This document shows positions 36,441 to 46,904 of a DNA stretch of 64,000 bases, piece by piece (the first letter of the stretch is position 1; every line of letters begins with the position of its first letter). The notes under the pieces are model-generated. The model was not told where the DNA came from. It saw only the letters and a program-made list of their open reading frames with translations, and did no database searches. The DNA lies in assembly GCA_018806985.1 (NCBI GenBank), contig JADANN010000098.1:930001-994000 (forward strand), given 5' to 3'. The position numbers and the translations under genes are program-made. Source of the DNA: Angiostrongylus vasorum (taxonomy: Eukaryota > Nematoda > Chromadorea > Rhabditida > Metastrongylidae).

Positions 36441-38330
36441 AAAAAAAGTGCGTGAAGGTACAAAAGATGCCGAAACAAACTAAACATAAGGTGTAAAGGA
36501 TTTCCCAAATGCTGAAAGAAACGTGGTCCCTACGGTGGACCATTGTACATAGTGAGTAGCAACACACATACCATGCATACACGTAGGGCCATAAAGCAAA
36601 GTCTTCTCTGCTTTCGCGATGTTCTCAACCACTCAAATTCACTAGTCCTCGAAAAATTATTGTCTACTGTGAAGAAAAGAAACGGCAAATTCATAAGCAA
36701 ATAAAATAAAGTGTCGTCGCCAACGTGCTAAGGATGCCATCGTGACACTCTTCTTTTAAAGCACTACGGATTGACCGGATAGGTAAACATCACGGTGTTA
36801 CCAGAAAACTCCTTCCATATTACAACACCATAGGATTTTTCTTGAGAGATTAACACCTTTTGTTAGGGAAAGATTGCTTGACAATGGGAAGAAAAATTGC
36901 GCAAATGTGTAATTTCCACAAGGATCTTACTTATATCATGCTACCCTCTCATCACCGAAGTCACGTTCACACATGAGTTCCGTCTTTTTTTCTCAAGTTC
37001 ACTATCATATAAGGATAATAAAAAGCATAACTTCGACCTTTACTCCGTTGATAGCCTATTCGACGGTAACCATGCAAGATGATAAAATCTAGGATTTGAT
37101 AGAGATGCCCATAATTCCACAAATATTAAACTCAATTTCGATGAGATGCTTAGATCTTTCGAATCAATAAACTTACCTTGTAATGAACATCAGGAGAATA
37201 ACTGACGAGTCTTGCTTAGAGTGCTGACCTGTCTTCCATTTCTATTATGTGACCGCCTCCGTACACGTTATTGGGGCCAAATCGTCAGCGATTACCACAA
37301 AGTCTCAGCGAATCGTCATGACGATTTCCCTTGATCCTGTTTCCGACAAAGTCTATGCGGATTTACGGAGAAGGTTTTAAGTGTTTTCACTTGATTCCCA
37401 CGACCAGAAGTAGTGAAGTTGGCTACCCTAGGAACTAGTCTTGTGAAAACGGCTGGGTCTTGAAGAAGTACAAGAGCATTTACGGTATAGAAGAACCACA
37501 AGAGTATTAAGTTAATGATACAAGAACATAGACGGATCTATGAGCTACTTAGAGGCGGTCAGTCGCGGAGCTACACATGAAGTCTATGGGTAGCGGGTAG
37601 AGGTTAAACTCCTACCAACGCTACCAGATAGTAGCTGTGAGAAAGAAAAAAGAATGAGCTTAGGGTCTTTGTCCACGATGTGGGAAAATGATTTTTTACG
37701 TCCAAAAGTCATCAACAAACAAATCCATGTCGATTATCATAGATTATCAATATATGCACTTCTTTCAACAAAGGCCGCTTTATGACTAGCTAATATAGCT
37801 TCTCAAAAAAATAGTGGGAACAGGTCTTATACTTGAACCATGATGATTTTCGTAATCCGCAAGAGACTGAACAAGCTGAATAGTTTTGATGTACGGCAGG
37901 AAAATTACAGACTTTACCTGTGCTCGCTCAAGTTATCCGAATAAGAACTGTCCTTGGAATGGCTGCAGATTTGTTGACAAACCATAAAGATCAGTCTCTG
38001 CAGCCACCTGTACCACCTTTGCCCATGTTGATCACCGAATAGAACCAGAAGCAATCATTCATTTCCATGGCGTGTAATAGTGGCGCAATGAATCGCGCTA
38101 AATCAAATAACTCGAACAGCATTACAGTTTTCTTCTATCACTTACGTGAAGAAGTTCACTCATCATACCGATAGCCTTCTTGTTGTGCGCTTGACGTTCT
38201 ATTGACAGCCACTCGTAAGTTAGAACCTTGGATTCTCTGTCATTTGCGTAATACGAGTTACTTTTTGGTATCCATTTCTCGGTAACGCTGATGATGAGAA
38301 TTTTGTTCTGTTTACGAAACCTCCGGGTCC
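36440..38330. other. No gene seen
   Basis: Short ORFs only, without splice context, domains or repeats that I can place. Confidence 0.4.
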
Positions 38331-38960
38331 GGCGTATGCTAAAGCACGAAGGATCGCAAATTCGAAAGGATGAGCCGGGGTGACTTTTCGTACATATGGC
38401 GAAGTCTCTGGTAAGCCTTTAGACCTTCAACCCGCTGAACGTAAGTGTGGAATCGGGAACGAATGCGTTCCTCGTGAAGTACTTTTTCTAGCGATTCACT
38501 CATCAAGGTGTTGCCGCCTCGTCAAACCTTCTGGTCACTTTAATGATAGTGTCACTTCGGAGTGGAAAAAATCTAGCTGCCAGCCTGCACATGAAAATTA
38601 TTCATGGTTTCCATGACTTCAATCTTAGTGGAATCGCAAGCATTGTTTAAGTCAAATCGATACACAAGAACATCCTCTTGCGGTACCTTAGTGAGTTTCG
38701 TCACCATGTAGATCCATTGTGTTAAATGGACTTCGAAAACTGTTTGTTATTATGACACGGGCAAGGCGTCAGTAGAGAGAGACATCAGTCGGATTCACTT
38801 AACATTCGTTCCCGCTGTCTTATACATATATCTTCCTGTGCAACAGCTCCATGGTTGGGTTTCGGATGGAATTTAATCTTGTGCTTCTTTAACACCACCA
38901 TGAACGCATTGAATACGCCGGCCACACTCACGGCTCACAGGTATCGCTGGAAACACTGTG
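38330..38960 (-). mobile_element. RTE LINE remnant, strongly decayed
   Basis: The plus strand at 38620-38710 matches 6240-6400 of the better RTE copy block by block (GTGGAATCGCAAGC, TTTAAGTCAAATCGAT, TTGCGGTACCTTAGTGAGTT). 38500-38520 corresponds to the VRQGGTIS region and 38880-38910 to the region near 6550. It reads as reverse transcriptase on the minus strand, with many stops. Confidence 0.5.
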
Positions 38961-39945
38961 CTCTCAAAAAAGCACATAGCAGGAGCTTATGAAAATTTTG
39001 AGTGGTTTTCCTACTTCATATATCGGATTTTGCAGCTTTCTTCCCTTTGTGAAAGAAAAAAGAATCTTATATGAAGTGGATGGTCCTATACTACGTAAAA
39101 TTCTGAGGCAACAACGGCGTGGGTTAGGCGAAATCCAAAATAACTGCCATGATGCCAAATTTCACTTCGATGAGAGAATCACCTACACCGAACGCTTCGC
39201 TTCATGAAGAGCTTCTGAATTATGATTCGCTATGAATAGTTTGATATTCATAATGAACAGAGGCAAACCTTCACCTTCTTCGTCCGATTCCAATCTGTGG
39301 CTGCCGAGGTGAAGTGCTTCCGATGTTCTTCCGCTGCCAACCTTGACGTCTACGGTGATGGCATTTTAGAAGTTATGGTCTTCTCACTAGAACCTATGCC
39401 TGTCCATATATCATGCTATTACCTCGTTTTCGCCATAGCTTGATGTTGAACATAGGCAACGACCTGCCCGGCTTCAGCTTGTTCAAGATCACCTTTCCAT
39501 AGGTGACAAAGTTCCCTTCTAATTAATCGTCGTATGGCAATCTTCTGCAGAGCGAAGTGAAAGTCAGTATCACAGCAGATTTTTTTGGTTTCGTAAACAC
39601 AGAGTAGCACCTAAGTAGCACGTTATGCACAAGCTGCTTTGGTTGGACTGTTTCCTCTCCTGGGTATTGATCTGCCTTGCTAGCATCTCTCTGGTTGTCA
39701 GCAGCTGTCAATCATGTTGATCGGACTGACTCTTACAATCTTGTGACTAGGTTGCCACTAACGACAGCGTCCACTGCTGACATTAATTTACTTCTAAGTG
39801 GGTATCCGGATATCTTGAATGCTTTTACAACTTTCCAGATCCTTCTAGCTGAATAAAACCCTGTCGTATATCGCATTTTTAACACCTGAGGACCCTCCAA
39901 ACCACAATTGTAAACTATTGGAAGTATTCTGCTCCAATTATGCGA
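38961..39945. other. No gene seen
   Basis: Minus-strand ORFs at 39419-39711 could be more decayed LINE sequence, but no motif supports it. Confidence 0.35.
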
Positions 39946-39946
39946 G

Positions 39947-40228
39947 AAAAGGACGCGTGTGGAGTAGTGGTCGGGAGCGCCCTGTGACAAACACATGGGA
40001 TCGATCCCCGCGCCCGTGGCTCACCAAGCTTTCCATCCCGCCGGGGTCGGCCAACTGGTGCCAGACTTGTCTGGGAGGATAGTGGCTCGATATATCGGTA
40101 GGCCACCGCGAGTCATTGCAAAGGCCAAATATGCATTCAATCACCGCCAACCATGCTTAATGAAGTCGAATGCGCATCACTCAGGGGACTGACCAACGCC
40201 GACAGCTTTGTCCTTTTATCCTTTTATA
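39947..40228 (+). repeat. tRNA-derived SINE, family 1
   Basis: GCGTGTGGAGTAGTGGTC (A-box region), GGGATCGATCCCCGC (B-box region), CCAGACTTGTCTGGGAGGAT, tail GACCAACGCCGACAGCTTTG and TTTTATCC. Confidence 0.8.
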
Positions 40229-40302
40229 TGCGAGAACATTCGGTAAATACCTCCAATTACCATGCAACTTTCTGCTTGTAACATGAACTGTATCCTCAGT
40301 AG

Positions 40303-40583
40303 AGAGCGTATAGCGAAGTGGTTAGAGGTGCAATGCAACAGACACCGGACTTGGTTCCATCCCGCACCCTGTGACCACGAAGCCGTCCGTACTTTCGTGA
40401 TAGACAAATTGGTACAAGAATTATCCAAAGAGATAAAAAAGATTGACTTCATACATCGGTAGGCCGACCTACGGCACTGAATAGGCCAAATATGCATCCA
40501 GTTACCTCTACGATGGTACAAATAGAATCGAATGCGTGAAGCGTGCATAAGGCATTGATAACCGCCGAACGTTTTACCTTTTA
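40303..40583 (+). repeat. tRNA-derived SINE, family 1, diverged copy
   Basis: Head CGTATAGCGAAGTGGTTAGA with B-box-like TTGGTTCCATCCC is closer to a real tRNA than in other copies. The body ATACATCGGTAGGCC and tail TGATAACCGCCGAACGTTTT are typical. It lies directly behind the 39947-40228 copy. Confidence 0.65.
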
Positions 40584-40910
40584 TAGTTTACACCATCAGC
40601 AAAAACAACACTCCATTCCTAAACAATTTAGGGAACGCGTAAAAGTTAGTTATAATGGTCGCTAGCAGCGCGCATAGAGCCCCCTGTGGAGCGTGGAGTT
40701 AATTGTTTCGTCTGAAGACTTCTGCGGACACTACGCACTTTTCTTTAATTGTTGAAAAATCCGTTTTGATTTCTATTATCATTCTTGAGGGTGTGTATTT
40801 ATTTCAGTTTTTCTCTTTTAAGTGAAGGGTTCTTAGTCTCCCTGTTTAGTTCTTATGGTCCTAAACTGTCACCAGAAAGTTCTTAGATGGCATATTACGA
40901 AGTCTTCTGA

Positions 40911-40923
40911 TTTTAGTGTTTCC
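40911..40923 (+). promoter_or_regulatory. Probable spliced-leader trans-splice acceptor of CIAO2B
   Basis: TTTTAG ends at 40916, seven bases before the ATG at 40924. A nematode-type acceptor right before the first codon, with no upstream exon, is how SL trans-splice sites look. No SL sequence can be seen in genomic DNA, so this is inference. Confidence 0.5.
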
Positions 40924-42124
40924 ATGGGTCTTGAACGGCTTGAAAATGCCAATCCACTTATCTATGCCGTCAAGTCACGTGAGCGAACCAACACTGCAGA
41001 TTCTATGTGAGTTACTTCCACAGTATCCTGGATTGGTACTCAGTTTTGTAATTTTTTCCTACTGTTTACAAATCTGTACGTTTTGCCTTTGTATCTGCCT
41101 TGTTCCCTATTCCTTGAAAATATTGGATTTCCGTTTTCCTATAGCTTTAATAAACTTATGCTCGTAGGTCTATTTGAACCTTGTCTATGAACGAATCCGT
41201 TGAAGACCCTATCGATGCGCTAGAGATCTTCGACCTCATTCGTGACATCAATGATCCGGAACATCCTTACACTTTAGAGCAGTTAAATGTGGTACAAGAG
41301 GAGTTGATTAAAGTCTATAAAGACTCGAAACACACTTACGTTGATGTGAGGAGTTCATCTTTGTGTTACTTCAAGTCATTCTTGTTTCCCTTATTGTATC
41401 CCAGACCTGGGAATGATTGACTTTCTTTAAGGTACGATTTACTCCTACTATTCCACATTGTAGTATGGCAACTTTAATAGGGTTGGCGATTCGGGTGAAA
41501 TTGTATCGTTCACTACATCCAAGAATTAAGGTGAGGTTCCAGACTATTAAAACTAGTTCTCTGGCCGATATACGACATAGTGATACCATGTGATTCTTCT
41601 GTTAGAGGATCATTCTTATAAGTGATTTTCTTACTCTGTTTTTTTTCCCAGGAGCGCATGTAGCGCAGCGGTCAAAAGAGCTCTGCAATACACATGCGGT
41701 GGATCCCCGTACCCCAGGCCCACCAAGCCTTCCATCCCTCTGGGGTCGACAAATTGGTACCAGAATTGTCTGAGAGGATAAATGCACTGGCTCGATACAT
41801 TAGTAAGCCACCGTAAGTCATTGTATAGGCCAGATATGCATTCACTCACCTCCAACGCTACTTAGTGAAGTCGAATGCATGGCATATCCCTCGGGGAGAG
41901 ATCAACGCTGAGGGCTTTGCCTTTCATTTTATTTTCTTTCCATAGTCATATGAATTTTTTGAAATATTAGATACGTCTAGGTTTGTGTTTCGATTACGGA
42001 AGGAAGTCATAGTACTGAGGAGGCCATAAATCGGCAGTTGGCGGATAAAGAGAGAGTTGCAGCAGCGATGGAAAACACTAACCTAATGTTCGCAGTAAAT
42101 CGATGTTTAGCTCTTCCGGTGTAA
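40924..42124 (+). CDS. CIAO2B: CIAO2B / MIP18 family protein (cytosolic Fe-S cluster targeting)
   Basis: CIAO2B (FAM96B) works with CIAO1 and MMS19 to pass Fe-S clusters to cytosolic and nuclear proteins. Exon 1 starts [18 protein letters not shown] at 40924. Exon 2 (to 41345) has [18 protein letters not shown] and [10 protein letters not shown]. Exon 3 (41432-41530) has [20 protein letters not shown] with the family cysteine. Exon 4 (41981-42124) has [20 protein letters not shown]. This is the full DUF59 plan at normal length. Junctions 2/3 and 3/4 are clean and phase 0. The 1/2 junction is not: exon 1 has donors at 40979 (phase 1) and 41006 (GTGAGT, phase 2), but the only frame-compatible acceptor found is a weak one before 41211, which drops NESVED. 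Intron 3 holds a SINE. First gene of the operon-like run. Confidence 0.88.
41652..41932 (+). repeat. tRNA-derived SINE, family 1, in CIAO2B intron 3
   Basis: Head GCATGTAGCGCAGCGGTC, B-box-like GTGGATCCCCGT, body GATACATTAGTAAGCCACCG, tail AGATCAACGCTGAGGGCTTT. It accounts for most of the 450-nt intron. Confidence 0.8.
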
Positions 42125-42304
42125 ATTTATTTCTTATGGGTTCAACTCATTTATACAAGACGTTAGTCCGTGGCTTACTATGTTGTTTGCAGTGGAGACG
42201 ACGTATGTTTTATTGTTCTCTTGCTTGTAAACCCTTCTTAGCAAATATAGATTGAACAGTTTTCCTTTAGAGCAAATTTTGTTCTAAACACTCTTAGACT
42301 CCAA

Positions 42305-42538
42305 ATGAAGTCTTTAAGTTTACTACAACCAGTGCTGCTATTGTTCACTGGTTTAGTGCTTTGTATTTGCTTCGGAATAAAAATGTATGGGTTTCAAGTA
42401 GTGTTTCCTACGACTGTACTTCTTAGCAGTATCTTCGGAGCATTATCTCGTTTAAGACTGCCGTTGACTTCGGAGTTGAATGTTATTTTGATTACAGATG
42501 GCTACTCCAACTTTTATAAATCCGTCATTATTGTGTAG
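42305..42538 (+). CDS. Small hydrophobic ORF upstream of and overlapping MRM2
   Basis: 77 codons from ATG 42305, which follows an acceptor-like CACTCTTAG (42298). Two hydrophobic stretches, about residues 6-24 (LLQPVLLLFTGLVLCICFG) and 29-46, suggest a small membrane protein. It ends inside the MRM2 reading frame (overlap about 40 nt). It could be an extra small gene of the operon, a leader ORF, or chance in the pyrimidine-rich stretch before the MRM2 acceptor. No homologue recognised. Confidence 0.25.
   Translation: MKSLSLLQPVLLLFTGLVLCICFGIKMYGFQVVFPTTVLLSSIFGALSRLRLPLTSELNVILITDGYSNFYKSVIIV
42485..42497 (+). promoter_or_regulatory. Probable trans-splice acceptor of MRM2
   Basis: ATTTTGATTACAG ends directly at the ATG (42498). 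It supports this start and SL trans-splicing of a downstream operon gene. Confidence 0.5.
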
Positions 42539-43256
42539 TGCCCACACTTTGCGACATTTCTCTTCAAAAAGCAAATCAAATACAATGAAATATTTGCGTC
42601 GTCAGATGACGGATGAGTTTTCTGTGAAGGCTCGCGAGCACTCCTATCGGTGCAGATCGGCGTTCAAGCTGATAGAAATAGACGATCGGCATGAAATTTT
42701 AAAACCTGGCATCACTGTGTTGGACATTGGCTGTGCACCGGGCTCTTGGAGCCAAGTTGTTGTTGAGCGATGTCAGCTGAACACGAGAACTGCCCCTGGA
42801 TATCTGCTTGGTATCGATGTTCAGGTGGTTTCTCCAATACCAGGGGCTGATATTCTTTCAATGTCTGATATTACATCTCCGAAGACGCATGAATTAATAG
42901 TAAAGAAACTGGACGGGCGCTTTGTTGATGTAGTGCTTAGTGATATGGCTCCCTCTCCTACAGGTGACAATGCCACAGATCATCTAAGACTGACGCAGTT
43001 GTGTCGCACAGTATTCCATCTATTTGCTCCACAAACTGAAATTTCTACAACGAACGACACATCCACTAATAGGTCTCCGTTGTTCCAGCTATCGAATAAT
43101 GGAAAATTTTTGTGTAAAATGTGGGACGGAAGTTATCGACAGTCATTTATGCTAGAACTTTTGACTTATTTCAAGCAAGTGCGTACCGTAAAGCCTAAAT
43201 CTAGTAGAGATTCAAGTGCTGAGTTGTATTTGTTGTGCACAGGTAGAAATAAATAG
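42498..43256 (+). CDS. MRM2: MRM2-type mitochondrial rRNA 2'-O-methyltransferase (FtsJ/RrmJ family)
   Basis: An intronless 252-codon ORF. It is an FtsJ-fold, SAM-dependent ribose methyltransferase. The catalytic K-D-K-E set is visible: K57 (RSAFKL), D149 (LSDMAPSPTG), K207 (KFLCKMWDG), E242 (AELYLL). Motif I is VLDIGCAPGSWSQ (residues 74-86). The N-terminus (residues 1-26) is basic and hydroxylated without acidic residues, like a mitochondrial presequence, which points to MRM2 (methylates a uridine of the large mitochondrial rRNA) rather than the nucleolar or cytosolic FtsJ paralogues. Its length fits the short mitochondrial form. It lies 373 nt behind CIAO2B and 204 nt ahead of PAM16, same strand. 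The intronless state is unusual beside its multi-exon neighbours. Confidence 0.92.
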   Translation: MATPTFINPSLLCSAHTLRHFSSKSKSNTMKYLRRQMTDEFSVKAREHSYRCRSAFKLIEIDDRHEILKPGITVLDIGCAPGSWSQVVVERCQLNTRTAPGYLLGIDVQVVSPIPGADILSMSDITSPKTHELIVKKLDGRFVDVVLSDMAPSPTGDNATDHLRLTQLCRTVFHLFAPQTEISTTNDTSTNRSPLFQLSNNGKFLCKMWDGSYRQSFMLELLTYFKQVRTVKPKSSRDSSAELYLLCTGRNK

Positions 43257-43433
43257 TCCAAGGCTTGCAATTTTTAGCATGCTGTTGAATTGAGGATATT
43301 TTCCATTTTCTTCAACTTTCTATCAGTTCATTTCATTCTTCTTGCTTTTCGCTCTATCGTTTTCCTTAAGATTAAGACATAAGATTGTCTCAATGCCATG
43401 GAGACACGCTGTAAAGGTGATGATATTAACTAC

Positions 43434-43460
43434 TTTTTCATGTAGATTAGAACTGCTAGA
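43434..43460 (+). promoter_or_regulatory. Probable trans-splice acceptor of PAM16
   Basis: TTTTTCATGTAG ends at 43445, 15 nt before the ATG at 43461. A strong nematode-type acceptor without an upstream partner exon. Confidence 0.5.
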
Positions 43461-44725
43461 ATGTCACTGGCAATCATACTTCAGGTTGCTTTTGCTGTGG
43501 GTGAAGCTCTAGGAAAAGCACTTACGAGAGCAATAAGGAACGAAATTCAACGTAATTACTTTGATAGTCTTTTGTTAATCACTAGCGGGCGGTTAAGGCT
43601 TTGATTTCAGCTCCAGTTGCAAAATAATGGTATTTTTTGAACATGGAATGTGGGATGGGATAAACATATTTTGTGATGACACTATTATAGTCTTGAGAAT
43701 CTCCAGTGAATTTTAGAAAGTCAGCAAGCCGCTGCCAGATACGCCAGTAGGACTAACCAATCCTCCAGTGAAGCAAGAGAATGTGCAGATGCTAACGCTA
43801 AACTTGGGATTACCTTAGAGGTATTTATGATTCTATTCCCTCCAAATGGTTTACCAGCCTCATCGTAACTGGGAGGTTATCGTGGCTGTCGGGCTGTGAT
43901 GTACAGCTTGAATTCTTCCCTCCAGGAAGGCCTGTTGGGCTGATCGATGGTCCGGCGTTTCAATCAGGCAGCCCAGCTAAGAGTAAACCAATACCAGGAT
44001 TCACCACCGTGCTGTTGTGAAACTAGTCGCACAGTGGCAAATTGCCCTCTGATCCACAAGGGTGGCGATTGTTTGTGGTAGTGACGACCTAGGGCAGACG
44101 TTGGTTAGGTTGACTTCGGGACTCCAGGGAACCACAATGGCTAAACCAGCAAAACTCCAAAAAAGTGGAAATTATTCTGGGGCCCGCATAACCAGTGAAG
44201 GTGGCCATCTAAGTATCCGAATAAGTATGGTTCTGTTGAAGAACTGAGTTTCTGTTACCATTGAATTATTCGTCGTATCGTTTTGATGGTAACAACAGTG
44301 AAGGTTATAATTACTGGTGACTTTTATACCATGGGTCAGTATATTTAAACAGCTGGTTGTAGATTAGATTCCCCTCTATCGTTTCGTTTTTTTTTTTTTT
44401 GAATAGTTCTTGTTTCCAGGAATCTTTACAAATTTTGAACATAAAACCACCAATAGATCAGGAAGCAGTTGAGAAGAATTTCCAGCACCTATTCTCTATC
44501 AATGATAAAACCAAAGGAGGCTCATTTTATTTGCAGTCTAAGGCTGGTTTGAATTTATTTCTAGTTGTCGATTTCATTTTGGTGTCCATTTCATTTTTTT
44601 ATTCTTTCTTTTTTTCTTTTTAGATATATCGAGCGAAAGAAAGGATAGATGAGGAGTTGCGAAGGCAAGGTGTTAATATTGAAAATGACTTGAGGAAAGA
44701 AAAAGGAGACCAACGAAAGGTGTAG
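43461..44725 (+). CDS. PAM16: PAM16 / Magmas (TIM23 import-motor J-like subunit)
   Basis: PAM16 pairs with PAM18 at the mitochondrial inner membrane and regulates mtHsp70 during protein import. Exons: 43461-43551 (phase 1), 43717-43820, 44420-44542, 44624-44725 (TAG). Exon 1 gives the membrane-associating N-terminus ([20 protein letters not shown]). Exons 3-4 give the J-like domain ([20 protein letters not shown], then GGSFYLQSK and [13 protein letters not shown]). As in the family, the HPD of true J proteins is absent (INDK stands there). About 132 residues, normal length. Intron 3 begins with GC (AAG|GCTGGT), a GC-AG intron; reading on without splicing gives a hydrophobic tail instead of the conserved KERIDEEL helix. 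Intron 2 contains a family C repeat. Confidence 0.92.
43850..44148 (-). repeat. Dispersed repeat family C, in PAM16 intron 2
   Basis: Shared blocks with 27786-28092: CCTCATCGTAACTGGGAGGT, AGAGTAAACCAATACCAGGA, TCCAGGGAACCACAATGGCT. Confidence 0.7.
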
Positions 44726-45066
44726 AATACTCAACAGCAATAGTTAGCATTTGTCTGAAAGCTCGTAGGGAGATCGTTTGAACTGTGTAATTGACTCATT
44801 TGATGACGTCATCAGTTAAGGTTCGAGTCGTAAAGATAGGGTCTTCACTGCGCTAATGTTAAGAAACGCAGGTTGCTTAGGTATATTACGGTTTCTGTTG
44901 TTATTGATATTGTTAATACAATGTTTCCAATTCATGTTGCCATTTGTTATGGTGCGTCCCGTCGTTCGAACTGTTGGTTACTTACTGTGATATTTAAACC
45001 AGTAACATTCCTGGATTGGTACTTCAAGATCTGGTACTTGTCAGTACACAGAAGTTGGTCAATTTA

Positions 45067-46566
45067 ATGAGCAGTCGAGGTATAGCACTGCTGAGAGGAG
45101 TGCTCACTAGTGGAAGCGCACCGTCAGGAGATGAAGCTCGGCGCACAGCAGAAAGATTGGTCTTGATCCTTCTTGGAGAAGAAAGATGTAAGTCGACATA
45201 ATATATGTTGTCGTATCCGGTGAATCTCGGGTCTATTTTGGAGTGGAAATCCACCATTCTTGAATCTTCAGAGGAGGTTGAGTTTCTTTGTCGCTTCCAT
45301 AGGTCTCTTACTGAATGGATGCGATAGAAGTAAATTCTACTATAAGTACTAGCGAATTAGATTGTTTGTGCCAGGGACCGATGAGGTATGTGCGCACAGT
45401 GTTGCTGAGAGCGTCTGGACTGCTGTCACTGATGGTGCTCGTTGGAATTGGAGTGCCGATACGTTAAAAGAGAAGATCAATTCGGACCATCCTTTTTGTG
45501 CGGCTGTAGTTGAAGTATATAAGGTTAGCGGGACATTCATCTGTTAATTTATGAGCACATCAGCGCCATAATTTGCGTTAAGTGTATATTGTAATCTTGA
45601 AGACTTTAAATTTCTTACTGACAGTGGTTATATCTAAGATAGGAGATTTGACATCATTGATTGGTGTGCTTTTTTAATCCAAGTTTACTAAGACTTACTT
45701 TCCAGAACCTTTTAGGAAAAAAAGTCCATATTTTACGATCACAACTGAGTACAATCGGGTGGGACTATCCTGAGTTGGTCGATTGCGAGTGCATCCTTCG
45801 AAGTACAGTGCGGACAGAGGTACTGAGTCGGGTTTCGGAACCATTCGTGACTCTAAAACTGCATACTTTATCGCCTGAGGAGACGACGTCAAAATGTCTG
45901 GAACTTCATCTCGATACGAATCAGTTCCAGGTATTTTCTTAAGTAAAACCATCCTTGCATTCCTTTAGTCATTCTTGCAGTATCAGAAATGTAACTGGCA
46001 TAAGCAGTTTGCAGAATCCTAGAAAGAAATGAGAAAAAGCCGCTTATCTTTGCATTGTAGACTGTAGTGCAATCTTTCCTCTTAAAACTGTTGAATGTTA
46101 GGAATAAATGCACGTCTTGGCTCTTTACTTCTTGAAAACAGTAATGGGATTTTAACTTTTTATTTGCTGCCTATTGCAATTTTTCACAGCGGGGTATTTT
46201 GTGTGATGCAACTACAATGATGCTGAGATATTTGCAAAACTACGGACCGCAGGCGTCTGCGGTGGGACTCGAACACGTTATTACCCTTTACGACGGCTAA
46301 CGCGTTCGTTTCGCCTCCTTCTCAGCTAGTTTTCTATCTGCCAGTGCCATCAACAATCACCCGTCAACGGGATTGATCTGGGGAGCCCATTGAACCCAGT
46401 TAAGCTGATGCTGTGGTCAAAATCACATCACAATTTTAGTAATAGGATTGTATTGTGTGTAATTGACTGTTATTCTTAGGTAGAGCCTCATTCGACTTTT
46501 GCTCAGGATCTTCACTCGAAAATAAAAGAAGCAGTGAACGTTCTGGAACAATTAAAAAAAAAGTGA
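45067..46566 (+). CDS. COMM domain-containing protein (COMMD family), paralogue not assigned
   Basis: Exons: 45067-45187 (phase 1), 45375-45523 (phase 0), 45706-45930 (phase 0), 46480-46566 (TGA). All borders are GT-AG and phases agree. About 193 residues, the usual COMMD length. An all-helical N-terminal part (RTAERLVLILLGEER) is followed by the C-terminal COMM domain: a conserved tryptophan (TIGWDYPELVDCECILRS), EVLSRVSEPFVTLKLHT, LELHLDTNQFQ and a final helix KIKEAVNVLEQLKKK. COMMD proteins assemble into the Commander complex for endosomal recycling. I could not match it safely to one of the ten vertebrate paralogues. It lies 341 nt behind PAM16, last member of the same-strand run. Intron 3 carries a family A repeat. 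Confidence 0.75.
46145..46435 (+). repeat. MITE-like family A, plus copy in COMMD intron 3
   Basis: TTTAACTTTTTATTTGCTGC, TGATGCTGAGATATTTGCAA, GGACCGCAGGCGTCTGCGGT, CAGTGCCATCAACAATCACC, end TCAAAATCACATCAC. The MITE block after ACGCGTTCG is shortened. Confidence 0.8.
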
Positions 46567-46904
46567 TTCATAATTGGTATATGGATCGTTTATTTCTCCA
46601 CGGTTAACTATGGACAGATCAAAACTGCACGGTTTATTTTGAAATGTTGGATCACAAATAAACGGTTAGTGTGTTTTTTATGTTTTAAGGAAAAGCAAAA
46701 TGAACTTAGTAGAAAGAATAGGTTGTATGCTGAGATTTTTACAGCAAGTCAGTAGTTTCCTAGCAACATTTAAGCGGTTCTGTTCCACGTCAATCTTCAA
46801 AACCCTGTGCTATAGCATGTTGAAAATTGCAGATTTGGTTCTGTTTAGCTAAAACATATACAGTGTTATTACTGTATGACCGCTCAATGCCTAAATATGA
46901 ATTT

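Noticed and set aside
39419..39711. Possible further RTE sequence on the minus strand
   Set aside because: No motif could be placed beside the 38330-38960 remnant.
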